Below are positions 1 to 4,096 of a stretch of 5,673 nucleotides of DNA, piece after piece; the stretch's first letter is position 1, and every line of letters starts with the position of its first letter. The notes beneath the pieces were generated by a model. That model saw only the letters and a list, made by a program, of their open reading frames with translations, did no database searches and was not told where the DNA came from. The position numbers were made by a program, and so were the translations under genes. Origin of the DNA: Methanobacteriota archaeon. GTDB taxonomy: Archaea > Halobacteriota > Methanocellia > Methanocellales > Methanocellaceae. Location: the NCBI GenBank assembly GCA_023436075.1, contig JAEZKS010000231.1, positions 1-5,673 of the forward strand, written 5' to 3'.

Positions 1-1
1 G

Positions 2-214
2 ACCACGGTCACCTTCCGGCTGGAGCCCTTCGGGACGGTCACACGGCTGACGGGGACTCGCGAGGGATTTGAGCCGGATAGCAAGGAAAACGTGGACACC
101 ACGCAGGGCTGGGTCGTTCTCATGAGCAGCCTGAAGAGCCTGCTGGAAACGGGTAAGCCACTCTTTCCGTTGCAGCCCGACTTACCGACGCCTGCCTGCC
201 ATCGATCGGGATAA
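2..214 (+). CDS. SRPBCC / AHSA1-like domain protein, C-terminal part (5' end outside window)
   Basis: Frame 2 is open from the window edge to TAA at 212-214, giving 70 residues. The peptide starts TTVTFRLEPFGTVTRLTGTR and contains GWVVLMSSLKSLLETGKPLF. This is the usual ending of Activator-of-Hsp90-ATPase-homologue-1-like (AHSA1) START/SRPBCC proteins: a beta strand 'TxVTFxLEP...TRLTxTxxGF', then the long C-terminal helix 'GWxxxLxSLKxLLETG'. Family members form a helix-grip pocket for hydrophobic ligands; in small archaeal and bacterial members the ligand and role are mostly unknown. The last 15 or so residues (PLQPDLPTPACHRSG) look like a non-conserved tail. The N-terminal half lies upstream of the window. 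The stop codon touches the putative prs TATA box, so prs is probably transcribed separately. The family call rests on motif recall, not a search. Confidence 0.72.
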   Translation, partial: TTVTFRLEPFGTVTRLTGTREGFEPDSKENVDTTQGWVVLMSSLKSLLETGKPLFPLQPDLPTPACHRSG

Positions 215-223
215 GTTTATATC
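214..223 (+). promoter_or_regulatory. Putative archaeal TATA box for prs
   Basis: GTTTATAT (215-222) is an AT-rich island in GC-rich sequence and resembles the archaeal TTTATATA box. A start about 25 bp downstream (near 245) would give a leader of roughly 22 nt before the prs ATG at 269. The preceding purine-rich GGGATAAG could serve as the BRE. It overlaps the TAA of the upstream gene. Inferred from sequence only. Confidence 0.45.
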
Positions 224-268
224 CCTTCAGGTCGCCTTTCAAGCAATAGACATACCGGGGTATCGAGC

Positions 269-1123
269 ATGGATATGAAGGTTGTGGCGGGACCGTCTTC
301 CCAGTTGCTGGCGACCCGTGCGGCGTCGTTGCTGGGCTGCGAGGTCGATCTGACAGAGTTCAAGGAGTTCCCGGACGGCGAGGTCTACTGCCGCGTCACG
401 GGCGAGCTGCGGGGCAAGGACGTCGTGATTGTCCAGAGCACCCCGACCTCGAACGACTACGTTTACCTTCTCGAGCTGATCGATGCTTGCGACGAGGCGA
501 AAAGCACCACGGTCGTCATCCCGTACATGGGCTATGCCCGCCAGGACAAGCGGTTCCACCCAGGCGAGCCGATCAGCGCACGGGCGCTGGCGAAGACCGT
601 CGCCGCGGATCGCGTATTCACCGTCAACGTCCACGATCCCTCTGTTTTACAGTATTTCCCGTGTGAGGCCACGGACCTGAACGCGTCGAGCGTGGTCGGC
701 AATTTCATCGTGAACATGAGCCTCCACGAGCCGGTCCTCATGGCACCGGATGACGGGGCACTCAAGATCGTGAAGCCTGCCGCAGAGCAGTACGGCCTTC
801 CCTATGATTATCTGGAGAAGACCCGCCTGTCGGGCGACGAGGTGAAGATCGCGCCCAAGAGCCTTGACATCAAGGGCCGGGACGTGGTGCTGATGGACGA
901 CATCGTGAGCACCGGCGGTACCATCGCCGAGGCGATCAAGCTGCTGAAAGCTGAAGGCGCCCGGGAAGTCCACGTTGCCTGCATTCACGCAGTACTTGTT
1001 CGGAATGCCCTGTTGCGGATGAACAACGGCGGCATGAGGTCTATGCTATCCACGGACACGCTTGAGAAGGCGACGAGCAAAGTTTCGGTTGCGCCGATCA
1101 TTGCGGAAGCGGTTAAAAAATAA
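269..1123 (+). CDS. prs: Ribose-phosphate diphosphokinase (PRPP synthetase), archaeal type
   Basis: Cytosolic enzyme that makes 5-phosphoribosyl-1-diphosphate from ribose 5-phosphate and ATP, feeding purine, pyrimidine, histidine, tryptophan and cofactor synthesis. The 284-residue product matches the short archaeal form (about 280-290 residues; bacterial enzymes are about 315). Visible motifs are FPDGE (34-38), PYMGYARQDKRF (85-96) at the ATP site, NVHDP (120-124) with the metal-binding His122, the flexible-loop segment EKTRLSGDEV (183-192) with Lys184 and Arg186, and the PRPP loop DVVLMDDIVSTGGT (205-218) with Asp210-Asp211. The C-terminal KVSVAPIIAEA is also typical of the family. ATG at 269 has GGGG (257-260) at a usable distance. 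A second in-frame ATG at 275 gives 'MKVVAGPSSQLLA', closer to the usual family N terminus, so the start could be either. No key residue is missing. Confidence 0.96.
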   Translation: MDMKVVAGPSSQLLATRAASLLGCEVDLTEFKEFPDGEVYCRVTGELRGKDVVIVQSTPTSNDYVYLLELIDACDEAKSTTVVIPYMGYARQDKRFHPGEPISARALAKTVAADRVFTVNVHDPSVLQYFPCEATDLNASSVVGNFIVNMSLHEPVLMAPDDGALKIVKPAAEQYGLPYDYLEKTRLSGDEVKIAPKSLDIKGRDVVLMDDIVSTGGTIAEAIKLLKAEGAREVHVACIHAVLVRNALLRMNNGGMRSMLSTDTLEKATSKVSVAPIIAEAVKK

Positions 1124-1283
1124 TATTATAATTGAGGGCTTGTGGCGGTGCTCTTGTGTGTGACCGCAACGAAGGTCGCTCTTGTTTATAGGTCAGGGCA
1201 AGCTTTAGCGATGTATTTTCTCAGGTAAGGCTGATATATCTGGCCTTGTTTTGGCTGTGCGTAGTATAGAGATGTCCGCCAAG
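1124..1283. other. Intergenic stretch after prs, possible weak termination signals
   Basis: No credible gene is seen here. An AT-rich segment follows the prs stop (1115-1132). A small stem GCGGT/ACCGC (1145-1149 with 1163-1167) and an 8-bp direct repeat GCTCTTGT (1150-1157 and 1178-1185) precede a short T-rich stretch (1181-1190). They might contribute to ending prs transcripts, but none is strong. The segment leads into the long hairpin that starts at 1284. Confidence 0.3.
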
Positions 1284-1422
1284 GACGTTTACAGCGCGCC
1301 AAGCGCGCCAAGGGGCCAAGCACGCCAAGGACGATTAAATAAAACGGCTTCTGGTATATGCCTTTTTGTTTAAAGTCTTGGCGTGCTTGGCTTCTTGGCG
1401 TCCTTGGCGGGCTGTAAACGTC
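1284..1422. repeat. Long near-continuous inverted repeat (about 139-nt hairpin) made of 8/9-bp CCAAG units
   Basis: Positions 1284-1329 pair with 1377-1422 in one register without gaps: by hand, 41 Watson-Crick pairs, 3 G-T wobbles (1305, 1313, 1314) and 2 mismatches (1296, 1304). After a small asymmetric internal loop, 1335-1348 pair with 1360-1373 (12 Watson-Crick, 1 wobble, 1 mismatch), leaving an 11-nt terminal loop (1349-1359). The outermost 12 bp are perfect: GACGTTTACAGC and GCTGTAAACGTC. Within the arms CCAAG starts at 1299, 1308, 1316 and 1325, and CTTGG starts at 1377, 1386, 1394 and 1403, so both sides have 9-8-9 spacing. A further CCAAG lies at 1279, and related CTTC/CTTG units continue to about 1455. 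It sits between the convergent genes prs and the flavoprotein gene. T-rich runs in the inner stem (CTTTTTGTTT on +, 1362-1371; GTTTTATTTAAT on -, 1345-1334) would suit two-way termination. It could also be a dispersed palindromic element. Confidence 0.85.
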
Positions 1423-1464
1423 TTCGCGTTCTTGCGTTCTCTTGGAGTGCGTGGAGGTGTCCTC

Positions 1465-2106
1465 TTATTTCTTCGTGAGCCTCACGCCCATGTCGAACGC
1501 TTTCTGGCAGTCCAGCGGGAACACTTCCCTGCGTCTCTTTGCCTTGGCCGCCTCGTCATGAGAGCAGACGTACTTTGAATAGTCGTCGAACTGATAGGTG
1601 TCCGTGACCATCAGGGATTCAGCCGAGCCCAGTATTCTGCCTGTGACCATCTCGTTGATCGCTATATGCTTGTCCGTCTGCAGATCTTTCATCCGTTCCT
1701 CGTTCGCCCCCAGGGTATAGATGAACCCTGTCTTTATCTTCTTCGGGAACAGCGAAGAGCGCTTGGCGTCGTAGACCAGGTAGGGATAGATGGCTCGCTC
1801 CATGAATGACTTCATCTCGCCGGTGATCGAGCTCAGGTAGATGGGCGATCCCATGATCAGCGCATCGCATTTCTCGATCCTGCCGAGAATCGGCGTGAGC
1901 TCGTCCCTCTGGGCGCATTTGCCGTACGATTTCCCGCCCTTCAGCCGGCATGCGAAACAGCTTTTGCAGCCTTTGAAGTCCAGGTCGTAGAGATGGGCCG
2001 TCTCGGTTTCGGCTCCCTGCGAAGCGGCGCCTTCGAGGGCTTTGTTCAGCAGCGTTGCGGTGTTCCATTCCTTGCGCGGGCTTCCGTTGATCGCAATTAC
2101 CTTCAT
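1465..2106 (-). CDS. Flavodoxin-fold FMN protein with a cysteine cluster (NADPH-dependent FMN reductase / iron-sulfur flavoprotein-like)
   Basis: Probable cytosolic FMN-binding electron-transfer protein or reductase. From the Met at 2104-2106 it has 213 residues. MKVIAINGSPRKEWNT carries the FMN-phosphate loop (GSPR at 8-11), and MGSPIYLSSITGEMKSFMER (GSPIY at 86-90) is the flavin-ring loop of the NADPH-dependent FMN reductase/Flavodoxin_2 family. Between them lies GCKSCFACRLKGGKSYGKC, with cysteines at 47, 50, 53 and 64 (CX2CX2CX10C). This recalls the archaeal iron-sulfur flavoprotein Isf, but the last spacing is longer than in classical Isf, so a 4Fe-4S cluster is possible but unproven. An upstream in-frame ATG at 2119-2121 would add five residues. 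I prefer 2106 because GGTG (complement of 2112-2115) lies five bases before it and family members begin 'MKV(I/L)xINGSPR'. The gene is divergent from an HxlR regulator that probably controls it. Physiological substrate unknown. Confidence 0.9.
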   Translation of the reverse strand: MKVIAINGSPRKEWNTATLLNKALEGAASQGAETETAHLYDLDFKGCKSCFACRLKGGKSYGKCAQRDELTPILGRIEKCDALIMGSPIYLSSITGEMKSFMERAIYPYLVYDAKRSSLFPKKIKTGFIYTLGANEERMKDLQTDKHIAINEMVTGRILGSAESLMVTDTYQFDDYSKYVCSHDEAAKAKRRREVFPLDCQKAFDMGVRLTKK

Positions 2107-2111
2107 TTTAA

Positions 2112-2117
2112 CACCAT
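2112..2117 (-). promoter_or_regulatory. Shine-Dalgarno-like site deciding the flavoprotein start
   Basis: On the minus strand ATGGTG (2117-2112) places GGTG five bases before the ATG at 2106. The upstream ATG at 2121 lies beside it and has no such site, which favours the shorter protein. Confidence 0.4.
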
Positions 2118-2141
2118 TCATGATTTTGTGCCAGGCATTTC

Positions 2142-2228
2142 AGTTATTGCACGAACGATAAGTTAATATCCTATAATTACTTAAACACGTTAGTGATATA
2201 AAAGTAATACTGTTGCCAAAAAGTAACT
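2142..2228. promoter_or_regulatory. Divergent promoter/operator region with five AGTTACTT-like half-sites
   Basis: The 137-bp gap between the flavoprotein and HxlR starts is AT-rich. Related 8-mers occur as AGTTATTG (2142-2149), AGTTAATA (2161-2168) and AATTACTT (2175-2182) on the + strand, and inverted as AAGTAATA (2202-2209) and AAGTAACT (2221-2228). The pair 2176-2182 and 2202-2208 is a perfect 7-bp inverted repeat (ATTACTT/AAGTAAT). The outer pairs are each spaced 19 bp (2142 to 2161, 2202 to 2221). A TATA-like box for the HxlR gene, GATATAAAA (2195-2203), and one for the flavoprotein gene on the minus strand (AATTATAGG, complement of 2170-2178) lie inside this array, so bound regulator would block both promoters. 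HxlR proteins bind dyads as dimers; the assignment here is inference. Confidence 0.45.
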
Positions 2229-2243
2229 AATGGGTAAATCGTC

Positions 2244-2570
2244 ATGAAATGCAAAAATAACGTAAAATGCGACATGAATTACCTGTGTCAGGTCCTTGGT
2301 AGCCGGTGGAACCTGATCATAATCTGGCATCTGAACGACCAGGCGCTACGGTTTACCGAGTTACAGAAACGGATGGGCAACGTAAACTCGAAGACCATCA
2401 CTACCCACCTGCGTGACCTGGAAAAATACCATATTATCAATCGTGTAGTCTATCCCGAAGTACCTCCCAGGGTCGAGTATTCGTTGACCGGGCACGGAAA
2501 GGCATTCCTTCCCGTGTTCGAGGTCATCCGGGAGTGGGGGGCATCGCTGCCCCCTCCCCGGGAAAAATAA
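2244..2570 (+). CDS. HxlR-family winged-helix transcriptional regulator
   Basis: DNA-binding regulator of 108 residues, the usual HxlR length. The N-terminal 'C9-x9-GSRWNLIIIWHL' matches the family's 'CPxxxxLxxIGGKWxLLIL' signature, with Cys9 at the position of the redox-reactive cysteine of several HxlR regulators; Cys3 and Cys15 flank it. Then come RFTELQKRM (36-44), the recognition helix in NSKTITTHLRDLEKYHII (48-65), and the beta-wing RVVYPEVPPRVEYSLTGHG (67-85). The C-terminal helix LPVFEVIREWG (89-99) is the expected dimerisation helix. ATG at 2244 has only a weak GGGT upstream (2232-2235). The gene diverges from a flavin reductase-like gene, a pairing known for bacterial HxlR regulators of quinone or disulfide stress. 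Autoregulation and control of the flavoprotein gene are inferred. The last codons carry a GC-rich hairpin. The inducer is unknown. Confidence 0.93.
   Translation: MKCKNNVKCDMNYLCQVLGSRWNLIIIWHLNDQALRFTELQKRMGNVNSKTITTHLRDLEKYHIINRVVYPEVPPRVEYSLTGHGKAFLPVFEVIREWGASLPPPREK
2537..2554 (+). terminator. GC-rich hairpin at the 3' end of the HxlR gene
   Basis: GGGGGC (2537-2542) and GCCCCC (2549-2554) form a perfect 6-bp stem with a 6-nt loop, inside the codons for the PPP tail. No T-run follows directly. T-tracts lie further on (TTTTT near 2585-2589 and 2613-2617) and could be the actual archaeal stop signals for transcription. The hairpin may stabilise the mRNA end or aid termination. Confidence 0.35.
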
Positions 2571-2644
2571 AACCAGTTCTAATGCATTTTTGATCGGAAT
2601 ATACAGCCGCTCACTTTTTATATCGCGTAGTTTCAACACGAAAA

Positions 2645-2758
2645 CACTAAACGTTTTTCATTTTTCACTAAAGCCACGAAGGGCACTAAGGTCACGGTTA
2701 AAGCACCAAGGGCTCTAAGTGTACGAATATAAAGTCACTGAAAGCACGAAAGCACCAA
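2645..2758. repeat. Degenerate array of about 9-bp CACnAAG units
   Basis: Within non-coding DNA between convergent genes, CAC-type units start at 2645, 2666, 2675, 2684, 2693, 2704, 2713 (CTC), 2722 (TAC), 2736, 2745 and 2753. Most spacings are 8 or 9 bp. Clear members are CACTAAAG, CACGAAGGG, CACTAAGGT, CACCAAGGG, CACTGAAAG and CACGAAAG. No reading frame or paired arms make this a gene or hairpin. The unit resembles, by eye, the CCAAG units of the hairpin at 1284-1422, with the same 8/9-bp step. It is not a CRISPR: units are too short and there are no spacers. Confidence 0.7.
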
Positions 2759-2810
2759 TACGGGCATTCGGGTAATATGCCTCATGAAAAACTTTTAAGA
2801 TCGACTATTG

Positions 2811-2862
2811 CGGCTTAAACATGAGGGCCCGGCGGCTTAAACATGAGGGCCCGGCGGCCCGG
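2811..2862. repeat. Exact 22-bp tandem duplication plus partial third copy
   Basis: Positions 2811-2832 and 2833-2854 are identical 22-bp units (beginning CGGCTTAAACATGAGG and ending GGCCCGG), followed by a partial unit CGGCCCGG (2855-2862). Each unit contains the palindrome GGGCCC. The array ends about 30 bp beyond the stop codon of the LysE-type gene on the minus strand. With the GC-rich units and TTTTT on the minus strand (complement of 2787-2791), it could lie in that gene's terminator region. The unit length is not a multiple of three and the array is outside any supported gene. Confidence 0.9.
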
Positions 2863-2892
2863 TCGCGCGCGGATGCCCCGGTAGCTTCAAGA

Positions 2893-3498
2893 TCACAGGC
2901 CGATCGCAGGCCTGATAACTTCGCACAGCAGCACGAGCCCGAAGAAGAGCATCATCAGCCCGCTGCCGATGATGATAGCCGGGTACACGATGTCCACCTT
3001 TTTGCCGGCGTAAAATACGAATACCGAGAATGCGCTCACCCATGTGAAGAGCCCGAGCATGAATCCTGCGACGCCGAGGACGTTGAACATGGCCACGAAG
3101 GCTGCGCCCGCCGTGACCCACCACAGGATGCCCATCGGGTTGGTCAGGCCCATGACGAGACCTGTGAGATAGTGGTTGCCCGTCCCGGCGCTGTCCTGTA
3201 TATTAGCTGACTTTTTATAGCTCTTCAGCGTCGAGTAGGCGTAGTACAGCAATATCAGCCCGCCGATCACGGAGATCAGGTTCCGCGCAAGCGTGCCGGT
3301 GAGCAGCACCGCTACGCCGATGACCGTGAGGATCAGGTAGGTGAAGTCCGATGTCATCGCGCCGAGGCCGATCTTGATGCCGTTCACGTATGACCCTCTG
3401 GCCGCAGCAGCCGCTATGGCGGCGTTGACAGGCCCCGGGGGCACGGCTAAGGACAGCCCTAGGACAATGCCGGCGACGATGCTGGACAGGTCGGACAT
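2893..3498 (-). CDS. LysE/RhtB-family exporter (amino acid or small-molecule efflux)
   Basis: Integral membrane protein of 201 residues, the usual size for the LysE superfamily. The N-terminal VPPGPVNAAIAAAAARG (19-35) is the LysE signature around the PGP turn, and GLTNPMGILWW (117-127) matches the second conserved 'NPxxxLFW' region. Six hydrophobic segments can be seen near residues 6-24, 40-64, 70-90, 110-134, 138-162 and 168-194, with a polar loop KSYKKSANIQDSAGTGN (92-108) between the two halves. Characterised members export basic amino acids, threonine or homoserine, but the substrate cannot be read from sequence. GAGG lies only two bases before the ATG, unusually close; no in-frame upstream alternative exists because TGA occurs seven codons before it. 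A TATA-like box lies about 75 bp upstream. It is separate from its neighbours, so its physiological role is open. Confidence 0.9.
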   Translation of the reverse strand: MSDLSSIVAGIVLGLSLAVPPGPVNAAIAAAAARGSYVNGIKIGLGAMTSDFTYLILTVIGVAVLLTGTLARNLISVIGGLILLYYAYSTLKSYKKSANIQDSAGTGNHYLTGLVMGLTNPMGILWWVTAGAAFVAMFNVLGVAGFMLGLFTWVSAFSVFVFYAGKKVDIVYPAIIIGSGLMMLFFGLVLLCEVIRPAIGL

Positions 3499-3572
3499 AG
3501 CCTCTTGAAACGATTTTCATCTAAAAAAGGTTATGGGCTACTGTGCTTTTCCTTCCGCTTCCAGCTTCTGTC

Positions 3573-3583
3573 GATATATATCT
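3573..3583 (-). promoter_or_regulatory. Putative TATA box for the LysE-type gene
   Basis: GATATATATC (3573-3582) is a self-complementary TATA-like sequence in otherwise mixed sequence. It lies about 75 bp before the LysE start at 3498, allowing a leader of roughly 50 nt. Its symmetry gives no strand by itself; the neighbouring gene context favours the minus strand. Confidence 0.4.
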
Positions 3584-3604
3584 CCACGCTGATAGGCTGA
3601 AGAT

Positions 3605-3636
3605 AAAAAAGCAATGTGGCGGCACTTTCTGCCACA
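3605..3636 (-). terminator. Hairpin plus T-tract terminator of the small membrane protein gene
   Basis: Read on the minus strand, TGTGGC (3636-3631) pairs with GCCACA (3620-3615) around a 10-nt loop and is followed after four bases by TTTTTT (3610-3605). It starts 16 bases beyond the stop codon at 3652-3654. It separates this gene from the LysE-type gene further along the same strand. Confidence 0.6.
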
Positions 3637-3651
3637 GGATTTACGTCTGGT

Positions 3652-3981
3652 CTACACAGGGGCCGCTTTTCCGACAAATGCCGCACGATATCTGGTCCGG
3701 CGCTCGACGAGCAGCAGGCACAGGCCTACTACCATGATTGCAGGAATTACCAGGCCTATCAGCAGCATCAGGGCGATGCATACGATCGACAGCAGGAAGA
3801 CGAAATCTTCAGCATATGCGCGCAATTCCTTACTTTCCCTGGTAGTGGGGGCCATTTCATTTTCGTCAGGGTATACGGTGTCATCCGCAGGGCGTTTCAC
3901 GCCAGTCAGCAAGCTGAGACAGGCAGTCATGAACGACCTGATCATCCGGATGACAGATGGTTCGTTATACGATATGTACAT
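3652..3981 (-). CDS. Small membrane protein of unknown function
   Basis: I do not recognise this family. The product has 109 residues. Residues 1-30 include a moderately hydrophobic, basic stretch (IRMIRSFMTACLSLLTGVKR). Residues 31-58 are polar and acidic, with PDENEMAPTTRESKELR. Residues 60-92 form a long hydrophobic stretch (FVFLLSIVCIALMLLIG, then LVIPAIMVVGLCLLLV) that is one long or two short membrane helices hinged at Pro80. It ends in a basic tail, ERRTRYRAAFVGKAA, which by the positive-inside rule would lie in the cytoplasm. Coding status rests on context: GAGGAGG (complement of 3991-3997) lies nine bases before the ATG, the best ribosome binding site in the window. A TATA-like box lies upstream and a hairpin-T terminator downstream. 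Overlapping plus-strand frames lack such signals. Confidence 0.72.
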   Translation of the reverse strand: MYISYNEPSVIRMIRSFMTACLSLLTGVKRPADDTVYPDENEMAPTTRESKELRAYAEDFVFLLSIVCIALMLLIGLVIPAIMVVGLCLLLVERRTRYRAAFVGKAAPV

Positions 3982-3990
3982 TCAAATCAA

Positions 3991-3997
3991 CCTCCTC
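3991..3997 (-). promoter_or_regulatory. Strong Shine-Dalgarno site for the small membrane protein
   Basis: GAGGAGG on the minus strand (3997-3991), continuing into TTGAT, nearly matches the 16S rRNA 3'-end complement and lies nine bases from the ATG at 3981. It is the main evidence that this small unrecognised gene is translated. Confidence 0.7.
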
Positions 3998-4032
3998 TGA
4001 TACAGTTGTCAGTAGCGGGGCTGATATTAATC

Positions 4033-4042
4033 TAATATACCT
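4033..4042 (-). promoter_or_regulatory. Putative TATA box for the small membrane protein gene
   Basis: On the minus strand AGGTATATTA (4042-4033) lies about 55 bp before the start at 3981 and just past the terminator of the upstream gene. A start near 4010 would leave a leader of roughly 30 nt that includes the Shine-Dalgarno site. Confidence 0.45.
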
Positions 4043-4053
4043 AAATGCAAAGT

Positions 4054-4080
4054 AAAAAAGAAGCGCTGTCGGCCGGCGCT
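4054..4080 (-). terminator. Hairpin plus T-tract terminator after the nucleotide-sugar dehydrogenase gene
   Basis: On the minus strand AGCGC (4080-4076) pairs with GCGCT (4066-4062) around a 9-nt loop that itself contains CGGCCG. It is followed by TTC and then TTTTTT (4059-4054). It begins 16 bases after the stop at 4097-4099. Confidence 0.6.
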
Positions 4081-4096
4081 GTTCGAGTCGGACCGC

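Noticed and set aside
239..634. 131-codon minus-strand open frame opposite prs
   Set aside because: It lies antisense to a clear prs gene, its composition is Arg/Asp/Leu-rich as expected from an antisense frame of GC-rich coding DNA, and no family motif is visible.
1284..1422. MITE or insertion element with target-site duplication
   Set aside because: Inverted arms are present, but I see no flanking direct repeat marking a target duplication, so transposition cannot be claimed from this copy alone.
1276..1455. CRISPR array
   Set aside because: Units are only 8-9 bp with no spacers between identical repeats, and they form a large palindrome.
2821..3210. 129-codon plus-strand open frame starting in the 22-bp repeat
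   Set aside because: It is mostly antisense to the LysE-type gene, highly polar (many His, Glu, Arg), and has no ribosome binding site or family motif.
3614..4035. Two overlapping plus-strand open frames (3614-4000 and 3616-4035)
   Set aside because: They run antisense to the small membrane protein gene, which has a strong ribosome binding site, promoter and terminator. Neither plus-strand frame shows such signals or a recognisable domain.
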